The position numbers and the translations under genes were made by a program. DNA of 64,000 nt, from the NCBI GenBank assembly GCA_003134965.1, contig PLDA01000002.1, forward strand, positions 682,001 to 746,000. The letters run 5' to 3'. Below the pieces are notes generated by a model that saw nothing but the letters and a program-made list of their open reading frames with translations, searched no databases and was not told the DNA's origin. Of the stretch, positions 50,457 to 59,096 are shown one piece after another (position 1 is the stretch's first letter; each line of letters starts with the position of its first letter). The stretch comes from Vulcanimicrobium winogradskyi (GTDB lineage: Bacteria; Vulcanimicrobiota; Vulcanimicrobiia; Vulcanimicrobiales; Vulcanimicrobiaceae).

Positions 50457-52162
50457 AACCAGACTGGATACGCCGGAGTGACGAGCTCGCCGAGCCCGTC
50501 GTGACCCTCTTTACGCTGGCCGCGCCGGAGACGACGTCCTCGCTCGGACTGACCCAGGCCGATGCTGCGACGACCGACCTGCGCGAGGGCTGGCGCGACC
50601 GGATCCGCGAGGCGGCGTTCCGCGCCGCCGAGACGCTACGCGCAGCCGGGTCGAGCGAAGGCGACGCGCGCGTTCGCGAGGACATCACGATCCTGCTCAC
50701 CGCCGTCGACGACCTCGTGCGCGGGATCGACGTCTACGACCGCCATCTGATCGTGCTGATCGACGTCGCACGGATCGCGTTCGCCGGGGTCCGCGTGCTG
50801 CTCGACGAGCAGAACCCGCGCGAGCGCAAGCAGCTTGCGGTCACGCGGCTGCGGCGCTACGCCGGGCTGGAATCGAACGGGATCCCGCTCGCGCGCAGCG
50901 CCGAAGCCGAAACACGTGCGCGGCTCGCGGAGCCGGGACTGATCGGGCCGTACGTGCTCGAGGTCCGTACCGCGCTCTCGCTCGGACCCGTCCTGCTCGA
51001 CGGAATCGGCGCGCTGCTGCGCTCGTCCGGGCTCGAGGGTTGGCAGGACGCCTACGGCGCGCTGCGAGCGCAGTACGACGACTACGCCCGCTTCGTCGAG
51101 GCCGAGGTGCTGCCGCGCGCGCGCACCGACCACCGGCTTCCGCGGGAGGTCTACGCGTACCGCCTGCACGACGTCGGCGTCGACATCCCGCCGGCGGAGC
51201 TCGCCGCACGAGCGCATGCCGCGTTCGACGCGATTAGCACCCAGATGCAGGCGCTCGCGCCGCGCGTCGCCGCCGAGCGCGGCTTTGCCTCGAACGACTA
51301 TCGCGACGTGATCCGCGACCTCAAGCGCGAGCAGATCCACGGCGATGCCGACGAGATCGTCGGCTTCTATCGCAGGCGGCTCGAAGAGATCGAGGCGATC
51401 GTCCGGCGCGAGAACCTCGTCACGCTCCCGGAACGCCCGGCGCGCATTCGCGTCGCGTCGCTCGCCGAGAGCGCCGAGATACCGGCCGCGCACATGAACC
51501 CGGCGCCGCTGGTCGGCAACACCGGGCAGGTCGGCGAGTTCGTGCTGCCGCTCGATGTCCCGCCGGCGGCGGGTGCAACCGGCACCGACCGCTCCGACGA
51601 CTTCACGCACGACGCGGTGACCTGGACGCTGACCGCGCACGAAGCGCGGCCCGGCCACGAAGTGCAGTTCGACCGCATGCTCGAAGGCGGACTCTCGCTG
51701 GCGCGCGCGGTCTTCGCGTTCAACTCGGTCAACGTCGAAGGGTGGGCGCTGTACGCGGAGCAGATCGTGCTGCCGTACATGCCGCTCGCCGCGCAGCTGT
51801 GCTCGCTGCAGATGCGCCTGCACCGTGCGGCGCGCGCGTTCCTCGATCCCGAGCTGCAGAGCGGCGCGATCACGCCCGAAGCGGCGCACGCGTTTCTCGA
51901 ACGCGAGATCGTCTACTCGGCGCCGTTCGCGCGCAGCGAGGTCGAGCGCTACACCTTCCGCTCGCCGGGTCAGGCGACGTCGTACTTCTACGGCTACACG
52001 AAGCTCGTCGCACTCCGCGCCGAGGCGGAGGCCGCGCTGGGCGCACGGTTCGACGCGCGCGCGTTTCACGACTTCGTGCTCGATCAGGGACTCGTTCCGC
52101 CGGACGCGCTCCGCGCCGCCGTGCTCGAGCGGTTCGTCGGCAACGGAGCAGCGATCTCATGA
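50453..52162 (+). CDS. DUF885-family putative metallopeptidase
   Basis: 569 residues. The zinc-peptidase-like motif TAHEARPGHEVQF (HExxxGH) and FNSVNVEGWALYAEQ, RFxP-type YTFRSPGQATSYFYGYTKL are signatures of DUF885. No signal peptide, so probably cytoplasmic. Translationally coupled to a peptide-binding protein, which suggests breakdown of imported peptides (inference). GTG start overlapping the upstream stop. Confidence 0.88.
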   Translation: MKPDWIRRSDELAEPVVTLFTLAAPETTSSLGLTQADAATTDLREGWRDRIREAAFRAAETLRAAGSSEGDARVREDITILLTAVDDLVRGIDVYDRHLIVLIDVARIAFAGVRVLLDEQNPRERKQLAVTRLRRYAGLESNGIPLARSAEAETRARLAEPGLIGPYVLEVRTALSLGPVLLDGIGALLRSSGLEGWQDAYGALRAQYDDYARFVEAEVLPRARTDHRLPREVYAYRLHDVGVDIPPAELAARAHAAFDAISTQMQALAPRVAAERGFASNDYRDVIRDLKREQIHGDADEIVGFYRRRLEEIEAIVRRENLVTLPERPARIRVASLAESAEIPAAHMNPAPLVGNTGQVGEFVLPLDVPPAAGATGTDRSDDFTHDAVTWTLTAHEARPGHEVQFDRMLEGGLSLARAVFAFNSVNVEGWALYAEQIVLPYMPLAAQLCSLQMRLHRAARAFLDPELQSGAITPEAAHAFLEREIVYSAPFARSEVERYTFRSPGQATSYFYGYTKLVALRAEAEAALGARFDARAFHDFVLDQGLVPPDALRAAVLERFVGNGAAIS

Positions 52163-53205
52163 AAGCAACCGTGTTCCACGGCGCGCGCGACGTGCGCGTC
52201 GAGACCGTCCCGGATCCCTCGATCCGAGAGCCGACGGATGCGATCGTGCGTGTCGTGAACGCGGCGATCTGCGGCTCGGATCTGTGGCCGTACCGCGGCG
52301 TCGCGAAATGGGAGGCCGGCGCCCGCCTCGGCCACGAGTTCACCGGGATCGTCGAGGCCGTCGGCAGCGGCGTGACCGCGGTCCGCACCGGCCAGTTCGT
52401 CGCGGCACCGTTCTCGTACGCCGACGGTTCGTGCGCGTTCTGCCGGCAGCACCTCTACACGTCGTGCGAGCACGCCGGTTTCTGGGGCGGTATGGACGAC
52501 GACGGCGGGCAAGGCCAGTTCGTCCGCGTCCCGTTCGCGGACGCGACGCTGGTCGCGATCCCCGACGCGATCGGCCACGACGCCGTCAAGCGCACGGCGG
52601 TGCTCGCCCTGACCGACGTGATGGGGACCGGCTACCACGGCGTGGTCAGCGCGGGGACGCAAGCCGGCGGAACCGTCGTCGTCGTCGGCGACGGCGCGGT
52701 GGGGTTGTGCGCGGTCCAGTCGGCACGCTACCTCGGCGCCGAGCGCGTCGTCAGCGTGGGCCATCACGCGGAGCGGCTCGCGCTCGCCGAACGGTTCGGT
52801 GCGACCGACGTCGTCGACTCGCACGACCCCGACGCCGCGCAGCGCGTCGTCGAGCTGACGCACGGCGGGGCACCGAGCGTCGTCGAGGCGGTCGGCATGC
52901 AGAGCTCGCTCGATCTCGCGCTCGCCGTCGTGCGCGACGGCGGAACCGTCGCCTTCGTCGGCGTCCCGGCCGGGATGGAGACGCTCGCGTTCCGCCGCCT
53001 GTTCAGCGGCAACGTCGCGCTCCGCGGCGCGCTGGCGCCGGTCCGCGCCTACCTGCCGGAACTGATGTCCGCGCTGGCCGCCGGTGCGATCGATCCGTCG
53101 CCGGTCTTCACCCTGAAGCTTCCGCTCGAGGGAGCGCCGCAGGGCTACAAAGCGATGGACGAACGCGCGGCGATCAAGGTCGCCCTCGAGATCTCCACGC
53201 CGTAA
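52159..53205 (+). CDS. Zinc-dependent alcohol dehydrogenase (MDR family)
   Basis: 348 residues. Catalytic zinc ligands CGSDLW and GHEFTGIVEAVGSG; structural zinc loop CAFCRQHLYTSC; NAD(P) motif VVGDGAVGLCAVQSARYLGA. Oxidises or reduces an alcohol/aldehyde pair, substrate unknown. ATGA overlap with the DUF885 gene. Its last 61 bases are overlapped by the convergent YkvA-type gene. Confidence 0.88.
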   Translation: MKATVFHGARDVRVETVPDPSIREPTDAIVRVVNAAICGSDLWPYRGVAKWEAGARLGHEFTGIVEAVGSGVTAVRTGQFVAAPFSYADGSCAFCRQHLYTSCEHAGFWGGMDDDGGQGQFVRVPFADATLVAIPDAIGHDAVKRTAVLALTDVMGTGYHGVVSAGTQAGGTVVVVGDGAVGLCAVQSARYLGAERVVSVGHHAERLALAERFGATDVVDSHDPDAAQRVVELTHGGAPSVVEAVGMQSSLDLALAVVRDGGTVAFVGVPAGMETLAFRRLFSGNVALRGALAPVRAYLPELMSALAAGAIDPSPVFTLKLPLEGAPQGYKAMDERAAIKVALEISTP

Positions 53206-53432
53206 GGACCGGCGGCGCGCACGAACCAGCTCGCCAGCATCGCCAGCAGCGCCGCGTCGTCGAGCAACCCAAACAGCGGGATGTCGCCGAGCAGGTTCAG
53301 CGGCGAAAGGATGAACAGCACGCCCGCGAGGGCGATCAGCTTCAGCCGCAACGGCACGCGCGGATCACGCGCCAGCGCGAACGCGCGAGCGAGCGTGCGC
53401 CGGGAAGTCAGCAAGAGACGCATGAGACCCAT
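53145..53432 (-). CDS. YkvA/DUF1232 small membrane-associated protein
   Basis: 95 residues. ARDPRVPLRLKLIALAGVLFI then SPLNLLGDIPLFGLLDDAALLAML is the DUF1232 core, with the typical S-P-x-D-x-x-P-x-x-G-x-x-DD order. Function unknown. ATG 53430-53432 is preferred; the C-terminal codons overlap the alcohol dehydrogenase in antisense, which is common for convergent pairs here. Confidence 0.78.
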   Translation of the reverse strand: MGLMRLLLTSRRTLARAFALARDPRVPLRLKLIALAGVLFILSPLNLLGDIPLFGLLDDAALLAMLASWFVRAAGPYGVEISRATLIAARSSIAL

Positions 53433-53491
53433 GCTCGTCTCAACGCGCCCAAACGGAGTTTGTTTCGCCCGCTCGCCGTACAAGGCGAGCC

Positions 53492-54004
53492 TCAGACCGC
53501 ACGCGAGACGTAGAACTTCAGCTGCACGCGGGCGGAAGCGCCCTCGACGGTCAGGATCGCGTACGAGTAGAGCGGGTTCAGCCGTTTGTCCGTCGACGAG
53601 CCCGGATTGGCGAACAGCACGCCGCGTGCGCGACCGACTACCGGCCGGTGACTGTGCCCGAACAGCACGACGTCGACCTCGCCCTCCTCGAAGGCGCCGA
53701 GCGCGCGCGACTGCGTCGAGCCGCGCGTCCCGTCGCCGTGGATCATCCCGACGCGCACGTCCTCTATCCGCACGACCTTGCGCCGGCCGAACCGCTCGCG
53801 AATCGCCGGCCCATCGTTGTTCCCCGCAACCGCGTCGAACGGCGCGATCGCCTCGAACAGCGGAACCGCGAGCAGATCGGTCAGGTCACCGAGGTGCAGG
53901 ATGCGCGTGACGCCGGCACGCCGCAACCCGCGCTCCAGCGCACGCGGAAGCGCACGGCCGAAGCGGGGAAGGTGCGTGTCGCCGACGATGCCCACGCGAG
54001 TCAC
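53492..54004 (-). CDS. YfcE/MJ0936-type metallophosphoesterase
   Basis: 170 residues. All calcineurin-like metal motifs are present: GDTHLPRF, LHLGDLTD, GNNDGPAIRE, MIHGD, FGHSHRPVVG, NPGSSTDKR. Likely a small phosphodiesterase. The GTG at 54002-54004 begins MTRVGIVGDTHLP, right for the family. Confidence 0.88.
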   Translation of the reverse strand: MTRVGIVGDTHLPRFGRALPRALERGLRRAGVTRILHLGDLTDLLAVPLFEAIAPFDAVAGNNDGPAIRERFGRRKVVRIEDVRVGMIHGDGTRGSTQSRALGAFEEGEVDVVLFGHSHRPVVGRARGVLFANPGSSTDKRLNPLYSYAILTVEGASARVQLKFYVSRAV

Positions 54005-54008
54005 GCCG

Positions 54009-54239
54009 TTATCGTGCCCGCTCGCGGGCACGAACCAACGGCTCGTCGTCAAGGACGACCGCGACGACCGTCACGGCTTTAGCGAGGGCGTATACGGCGC
54101 TCGCGACCCGACGCCGCAACCGAGGCTGCGGGACGTCGGAGCGAAGGACGGCGATGGCACGGTGCCGGTCGCGGACCAGCACGGCCAAAACCTGCTGGGT
54201 GTATGGCACGAAAAAACCTCCGGGGAGCGGAGGCTTCAT
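54009..54239 (-). CDS. Possible small protein reading through a terminator hairpin
   Basis: 76 codons from ATG 54239, ending four bases before the phosphoesterase GTG. Its first codons (MKPPLPGGFF) are made of the terminator stem and U-run, and the rest is Val/Arg-rich without motif. It could be a chance frame or a protein made only on terminator readthrough. Confidence 0.25.
   Translation of the reverse strand: MKPPLPGGFFVPYTQQVLAVLVRDRHRAIAVLRSDVPQPRLRRRVASAVYALAKAVTVVAVVLDDEPLVRARERAR
54211..54233 (-). terminator. Rho-independent terminator
   Basis: On the minus strand: CCTCCG (54233-54228), loop CTCCC, CGGAGG (54222-54217), then six T (54216-54211). It lies 34 bases after the short ORF at 54267-54359. 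Confidence 0.8.
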
Positions 54240-54266
54240 CAGAACCGACGTGCCGAAGCGGTCAGG

Positions 54267-54359
54267 TCAGCGTGATGCGGCCTCCAAAAATGCACAATCA
54301 GAACGCGAAACGACGAACATCGTCCACGTGCGGGTGAAAATGGGCAGAAGTCGGTTCAT
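54267..54359 (-). CDS. 30-residue leader-like peptide ORF
   Basis: Begins MNRLLPIFTRTWTMFVVSRS and has 30 codons. The start is preceded by AAAGGAG at seven bases, the best ribosome-binding site seen in the window. A sigma70-like promoter lies 45 bases upstream and a terminator directly after the stop. The unit looks like an attenuation leader or a small stand-alone gene. The peptide has no run of one regulatory amino acid (single Trp, single Cys). Downstream is the phosphoesterase. Confidence 0.55.
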   Translation of the reverse strand: MNRLLPIFTRTWTMFVVSRSDCAFLEAASR

Positions 54360-54404
54360 ACGCGTTCTCCTTTCTCTCGCGCGTTTTGCGCGGTGGTAGT
54401 CGAG

Positions 54405-54432
54405 ACTATCACGCGCCACGACGTTTCGTCAA
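54405..54432 (-). promoter_or_regulatory. Sigma70-like promoter of the short ORF unit
   Basis: On the minus strand TTGACG (54432-54427), 16-base spacer, GATAGT (54410-54405), giving a start near 54398 and a leader of about 40 bases before the AAAGGAG site. Confidence 0.6.
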
Positions 54433-54435
54433 CCA

Positions 54436-54458
54436 CACCCTTCGACAGGCTCAGGGTG
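54436..54458. repeat. REP-like palindrome containing TTCGACAGGCTCAGGGTGA
   Basis: CACCCT (54436-54441) pairs with AGGGTG (54453-54458) around TCGACAGGCTC. The core TTCGACAGGCTCAGG is, from memory, a common dispersed palindrome in many high-GC bacterial genomes. Only one copy is noticed in this window, between the SDR stop and the short-ORF promoter. Confidence 0.45.
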
Positions 54459-54465
54459 ACAATGG

Positions 54466-55263
54466 CTAGTGAGCCGCCCAGCCTCCGTCGATGCTGATCG
54501 GCGCTCCCGTGATCGAGATGGCGTAGTCGCTGCAGAGGTAGGCGCACAACGCGCCGACCTCAGCGGGCTCGATGAAGCGCTTCGTCGGCATCGCGTCGAG
54601 GAACGCGCGCTCGAGCGCTTCGTCTTCGGTGATGCCACCGCCGTACGAAGCGGCCAGACCGGCGGCTTGTCCGCGCACGAGGTCCGTCATCACGGCGCCG
54701 GGACAGATCGCGTTCGCGGTGATGCCGAGCTCCGCGCCCTCGATCGCGAGCACCTTCGTCATGCCGACGACGCCGTGCTTCGCCGAAACGTACGCGACTT
54801 TGAACGGCGAGCCGATCAGCCCTTGAACGCTCGCGACGTTGACGATCCGGCCGCGCTTGCGCGCGACGAAGTGCGGCCAGGCAGCCTTGGAGGCGTAGAA
54901 GACGCTGTCGAGATCGATCGCGCGCACGTTGAGGTACTTTTCGTCCGGGAACTCGGCGATCGGCGACACGAACTGCACGCCCGCGTTGTTGACGAGATGG
55001 TCCAGGCCGCCGAACTCTGTCGCGGCCAGGTCGACGGTGCGGCGGATCGCGGCCGGATCGCGCACGTCGCACACGTAGGCGCGGGCGGTCACACCGTGCG
55101 CTTTGGCAACCTCAATTGCCGTTTGGGCGGCGACGTCGCCGTCGAGGTCGACGACCGCGATCGCCGAGCCGGCCTCGGCGAGGGCCTCGGCGCAGGCGCG
55201 CCCGATTCCACGGGCCCCACCCGTTACAAAGCTGACCCGGTCGTGTAGGTCGATCGAAAGCAA
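54466..55263 (-). CDS. 3-hydroxybutyrate-dehydrogenase-like short-chain dehydrogenase
   Basis: 265 residues. NAD motif TGGARGIGRACAEAL, NNAGVQFV, active-site Ser in VASVQG and Tyr/Lys in YVSAKHGVVGMTK, with VRGQAAGLAASYGG typical of D-3-hydroxybutyrate dehydrogenases. Would oxidise hydroxybutyrate released from PHA to acetoacetate, fitting phaC at 17982. The start is TTG 55261-55263 with GGAGGAGGAA upstream; no ATG alternative is in frame nearby. Confidence 0.85.
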   Translation of the reverse strand: MLSIDLHDRVSFVTGGARGIGRACAEALAEAGSAIAVVDLDGDVAAQTAIEVAKAHGVTARAYVCDVRDPAAIRRTVDLAATEFGGLDHLVNNAGVQFVSPIAEFPDEKYLNVRAIDLDSVFYASKAAWPHFVARKRGRIVNVASVQGLIGSPFKVAYVSAKHGVVGMTKVLAIEGAELGITANAICPGAVMTDLVRGQAAGLAASYGGGITEDEALERAFLDAMPTKRFIEPAEVGALCAYLCSDYAISITGAPISIDGGWAAH

Positions 55264-55297
55264 GGTCGTCGTTCCTCCTCCGAAGGAGATCGCTCAC

Positions 55298-56206
55298 GTG
55301 GGTACTCTGGTCCTCTCCAACGTCGCTCGATCGTTCGGCGACGTCGTCGCGGTGCGTGACGTCTCCTTCACCGTTCCACCTGGGACGACGTTCGGTCTCC
55401 TCGGTCCGAACGGTGCCGGGAAGACGACGACGATGAGAATGATCCTGGGGATTCTGATCCCCGACCGAGGCGTCGTCAGCTGGGACGGTGCGGCGGTCAC
55501 GCTCCCGGTGCGCCGGCGCTTCGGCTATCTTCCCGAAGAGCGCGGCTTGTACGGGAAGCTCAAAGTGCGCGACCAGATCTCGTATTTCGGCCGCCTCCAC
55601 GGCGTGCCGGCGCCGGAAGACACGCGGCGCGCCGACGCCTGGATCGAGCGGCTCGGGCTCGGTGAGTACGCGAACCGGCGGTGCGGCGAACTCTCGAAAG
55701 GGAACCAGCAGAAGGTGCAGATCGCGTGCGCGGCCTTGCACGAGCCCGAGCTCCTGGTCCTCGACGAGCCGTTCTCCGGACTCGATCCCGTCAACGCCGA
55801 GACGCTGCACAGCGCGCTCCGCACGCTGCGCGACGCCGGGACGACGCTGATCTTGTCCTCGCACCAGATGTGGCAGATCGAGGACCTGTGCGAGTCGTTC
55901 TGCGTGATCGCGGACGGAACGGTCCGCGCGAGCGGAACGCTCACCGAACTGCGCGCGGCGTGGCCGACGCGCATCGTCGAGGTCGAACCGGTCGCCGCGC
56001 CGTTGCGCAGCGTCCTCGAGGCGATGCCCGGCGCGCGACGGCTCCCCGACGCCGATCGCCCGACGCTGGCCTACGAGATCCCGGCCGACGCCGACACGGC
56101 CGCACTGCTGCGCCGGCTCGTCGCGGCGGGCGACGTGACCCGTTTCGAGCGCGTCGATCCGAGCTTGCGCGATATCTACCTGCGCGCGATCGGAGCGGCG
56201 GCATGA
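55298..56206 (+). CDS. ABC transporter ATPase (NatA-like)
   Basis: 302 residues. Walker A GLLGPNGAGKTTTMRM, signature ELSKGNQQKVQIA, Walker B LLVLDEPFSGLDPVN, H-loop SSHQMWQIEDLCE; the extended C-terminal domain is typical of NatA/YhaQ. GTG start with GAAGGAG upstream. Only 34 bases separate it from the divergent SDR gene. Coupled to the permease by ATGA. Confidence 0.92.
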   Translation: MGTLVLSNVARSFGDVVAVRDVSFTVPPGTTFGLLGPNGAGKTTTMRMILGILIPDRGVVSWDGAAVTLPVRRRFGYLPEERGLYGKLKVRDQISYFGRLHGVPAPEDTRRADAWIERLGLGEYANRRCGELSKGNQQKVQIACAALHEPELLVLDEPFSGLDPVNAETLHSALRTLRDAGTTLILSSHQMWQIEDLCESFCVIADGTVRASGTLTELRAAWPTRIVEVEPVAAPLRSVLEAMPGARRLPDADRPTLAYEIPADADTAALLRRLVAAGDVTRFERVDPSLRDIYLRAIGAAA

Positions 56207-57432
56207 ACACGATCGGGATCGTCTTCACGGCTGAATTCATGCGCCGCATTCGTTCGCGTGCGTTTCTCGCCGGCACGCTGATCGGCGCGGCCGGGATCCT
56301 CGTGCTCACCCTCCTGCCGGCGATCCTCGGCGGCATGACGTCGAGCTCGTCGAAGAACGTCGTCCTGGTCGGCGATCCCGCGCTGACCGCTCAGGCGAAG
56401 AAGGCTCTAGCGGGCGACTTCGAGGTGGCGTCGATGCTGCCGCGACTCGACCAGGCGCCGACCGCGGCGTTCCTCGACGCGCACGGAAAAGCGGTCGCCG
56501 TCGCCGTTCTCACCACGCACCCCGGCCTGCGCGTCACGGTGTACGCGCGAGACCCTTCGCAGTTTCGCGAATCGTTCGGGCGCGATCTCGCGACCGTCCA
56601 GATCGGTCTCGCGCTCGGCGTACCGGCGGCGCGCGTCGAGGCGAGCTCGAAGGTGCCGGTCGACGTCCATGACGTGTCGGGCCGCTTCGCCGACGCGGCG
56701 GCGGCCGACGCCGCCAAAGGCGTCGCGTACTTCTTCGTGATCCTGCTGTATCTTTCGATCCTGCTCAATGCCCAGTCGATCATGACCTCGGTCGCGGAAG
56801 AGAAGACGAATCGCATCGCCGAGCTGCTCGTCGCGACGCTCGATCCGTCGCGGCTGCTCGCGGCGAAGATCCTCGCCAGTGCGGCGACCTCGTTCATTCA
56901 GCTCGGGGTGTGGGTTGCGACGGGGATCGTCGGCGGGCGAGCCGTGACGGGGCTGCTCGCGCACGGCGCCGCGGCAACGAGCGGGGCACCGTCGCCGCTG
57001 GGAACGATCGACGTCTCGTCGGGTGAGATCCTGGCGTTCCTCGCGTTTTTCGCGATCGGCTTCACGCAGTACGGCGTGCTGTACGCCGCTGCGGCGTCGC
57101 TGATCAACCGCACCGAGGACCTGGGAAGCGTCGCCGGCCCGCTGGTCATCCCGGTGATCATCGGGTTCTTCCTGGCGATGGTCGCCATGAACGCCCCGAA
57201 CGATCCGCGGATCGTCGCGTGCTCGCTGATCCCGCTGATCTCGCCGTTCGTGATGTTCACGCGCATCGCCGTCAGCAGCGTTCCGGTGTGGCAGCTCGTC
57301 CTGTCTCTGGCGCTCAACGTGGGCAGCGCCGCGCTGCTGGCGTGGGCGTCCGGAAAGATCTACCGCGTCGGCTTGCTGCTGTACGGGCGGCCGCCGTCGC
57401 TCAAACAGGTCATCGCTACCTTGCGGGCCTGA
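56203..57432 (+). CDS. ABC-2 type permease (NatB-like)
   Basis: 409 residues. One N-terminal helix (about 23-43), a large extracytoplasmic loop (50-175), then five or six helices; SVAEEKTNRIAELLVATLDPSRLLAAKILA is the conserved cytoplasmic coupling segment of the NatB/YhaP group. With the ATPase it forms an exporter, possibly for Na+ or a peptide/antibiotic; substrate unknown. It ends one base before the pilus gene block on the other strand. Confidence 0.9.
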   Translation: MNTIGIVFTAEFMRRIRSRAFLAGTLIGAAGILVLTLLPAILGGMTSSSSKNVVLVGDPALTAQAKKALAGDFEVASMLPRLDQAPTAAFLDAHGKAVAVAVLTTHPGLRVTVYARDPSQFRESFGRDLATVQIGLALGVPAARVEASSKVPVDVHDVSGRFADAAAADAAKGVAYFFVILLYLSILLNAQSIMTSVAEEKTNRIAELLVATLDPSRLLAAKILASAATSFIQLGVWVATGIVGGRAVTGLLAHGAAATSGAPSPLGTIDVSSGEILAFLAFFAIGFTQYGVLYAAAASLINRTEDLGSVAGPLVIPVIIGFFLAMVAMNAPNDPRIVACSLIPLISPFVMFTRIAVSSVPVWQLVLSLALNVGSAALLAWASGKIYRVGLLLYGRPPSLKQVIATLRA

Positions 57433-58089
57433 TCAGCAGCCGCCGCCGATGGTCAGGGCGCCGGTCGCGAACGTCGCGATCGGCGGCGTGACGGCCGCCC
57501 CTGCCGGATCGGTCGAGGGGTCGATCGAGTGCTCGAACGCGGCCTGCATCTCGGGATAGCACGCGATGAGCGTCGCCATGTCGGGGGAACGGAACGAGTT
57601 GAGCGTCGCGCCGCGTTGCGTCTGCGCGCCGACGAAGGGCTGCAGGGTGGTCGGCACGTCGCTCGAGGCGCTGACGGTGATCGCGGCGCGGCCAAGCAGC
57701 ATCGGCGCGCTGAGACCCAACCCGTTGCTGACCGTCTTGCCGCACACGGCGCCGGCGGTCGCGGAGTTGTTCGCGGGCTGCCAAAAGCCGAGCGTCGCCG
57801 ACGCCGGCGCGGCGAGCGGCGCGCCGTCCTTGATCAGATCGGGCGGCGGCGTCGCGCAGGCGCTCGGCAGCGGCGCGCCGGCGGCCGCGCTGTAGGCAGC
57901 GTACAGGCTGTACTGCTGGTACGGGTTGATCTCGGCGGTCACCATCCCGCCGTACCGCGCGACCATCTCGACACGCTCGCCGAGCACGCCGGCCTGGAGC
58001 GCCCAGACGACGCCGAACATGACGAGTAAAAAGACGGGCAACGCGACCGCGGTCTCGATCAGCGCCTGGCCCCGCGAACCGCGCGTCAC
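57433..58089 (-). CDS. TadE-like pilus assembly protein (minor pseudopilin)
   Basis: 218 residues. MTRGSRGQALIETAVALPVFLLVMFG is the prepilin-like TadE opening (G-Q/A-x-x-E at the processing site). A secreted domain with two or three Cys (SACATPP, VCGKTV, GGGC) follows. The GTG at 58089 is chosen because it overlaps the upstream stop (GTGA); a GTG at 58101 is also in frame. Confidence 0.8.
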   Translation of the reverse strand: MTRGSRGQALIETAVALPVFLLVMFGVVWALQAGVLGERVEMVARYGGMVTAEINPYQQYSLYAAYSAAAGAPLPSACATPPPDLIKDGAPLAAPASATLGFWQPANNSATAGAVCGKTVSNGLGLSAPMLLGRAAITVSASSDVPTTLQPFVGAQTQRGATLNSFRSPDMATLIACYPEMQAAFEHSIDPSTDPAGAAVTPPIATFATGALTIGGGC

Positions 58090-59096
58090 GATGTGCTGCA
58101 CGCGAGCGCTCCCGTGTCGAGTTGCCCCGCGAACGGTTTGATCGGGACGGTGTTCCACCAGCCGGTAACCGCCGAGAACTCGGGGCCGCCGACACGCTCG
58201 GCGTACGCGTCCCATTTCGGGAACGCCGTCGCCGGATTGCCGCCGAAGTTGATGGCGAACCAGTTCCAGCCGTTGGGTCCGCTCGGATTCGTGCCGGGAG
58301 CGTACTGCTCGACGGGCTGGAACGCTTGTCCCGTGCGCGGGTTCACCTGAAATCCCGGCTGCAGCCATTCCTGCGTCACCATCGCCGACGTCGCGGCGGC
58401 ACGCCCGATCGCGGTGAACGTCGGAGGCTGGAAGTTCAGGAACGACGGCACGATCGGCGCGACCTTCGCGCAGGTCACGATTTCGAGCTGCATCGGCACG
58501 TAGTCGGTCTTGACCGTCGCCGGCGTGCCGGGATTGTTGATGACCCACGCCCCGCCGTCTTGCTCCACGTCGTTGAGCGGCGAACGCGCCTGCACTCGAA
58601 CGACGTTGTACGTAAACCCGCAATCGCCGCCGTTGGCCTGGCCGCAATGCTGCTGAAGCTGCTGCACCAGCGCGCGCGCGTCGGCCGTCGCCTGCGCCTG
58701 GGTGTACTGGGAGGTGCGGTTGATCAGCTGCACGTCGGTCGTGTAGCGCGCGACGGCCCGAAGATACTCGCGCTTCAACTGGTCGAAGGCGGCGGAGCAG
58801 CCGCTTCCGGTGCAACCGTTGTCGTTGTACGCAGCGGCTTGCAGGCCGCTCAGCAGGTGGCGGATCCGCCACTCTTCGACTGCCGCGGCATAGACCAGCG
58901 AGAGCTGCTGGTTCCAGGTCTGGGTCTGGGCCGAGAGCGCCGCGGACGCGGCGGCATCGGCCGCATTCTGCGCTCGCACCTGCCAGCGCAGGACCTCGCC
59001 GTACTGCATCGCGGCAAACGCGAGGACCAGCGCCGCGGCGATGCCGAGCGACCAGATCGGAAGCGTTTGGCCGCGCGAGCGCGAGGTCAGGAACAT
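58086..59096 (-). CDS. TadG-like pilus assembly protein
   Basis: 336 residues. MFLTSRSRGQTLPIWSLGIAAALVLAFAAM, then QVRAQNAADAAASAALSAQTQTWNQ, the TadG/TadE-type N-terminus with helix followed by an Ala-rich pseudopilin-like helix. The remaining secreted part has several Cys and Asn/Gln-rich stretches. ATG 59094-59096, overlapping the upstream TadE-like gene by 10 bases. Confidence 0.78.
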   Translation of the reverse strand: MFLTSRSRGQTLPIWSLGIAAALVLAFAAMQYGEVLRWQVRAQNAADAAASAALSAQTQTWNQQLSLVYAAAVEEWRIRHLLSGLQAAAYNDNGCTGSGCSAAFDQLKREYLRAVARYTTDVQLINRTSQYTQAQATADARALVQQLQQHCGQANGGDCGFTYNVVRVQARSPLNDVEQDGGAWVINNPGTPATVKTDYVPMQLEIVTCAKVAPIVPSFLNFQPPTFTAIGRAAATSAMVTQEWLQPGFQVNPRTGQAFQPVEQYAPGTNPSGPNGWNWFAINFGGNPATAFPKWDAYAERVGGPEFSAVTGWWNTVPIKPFAGQLDTGALACSTS

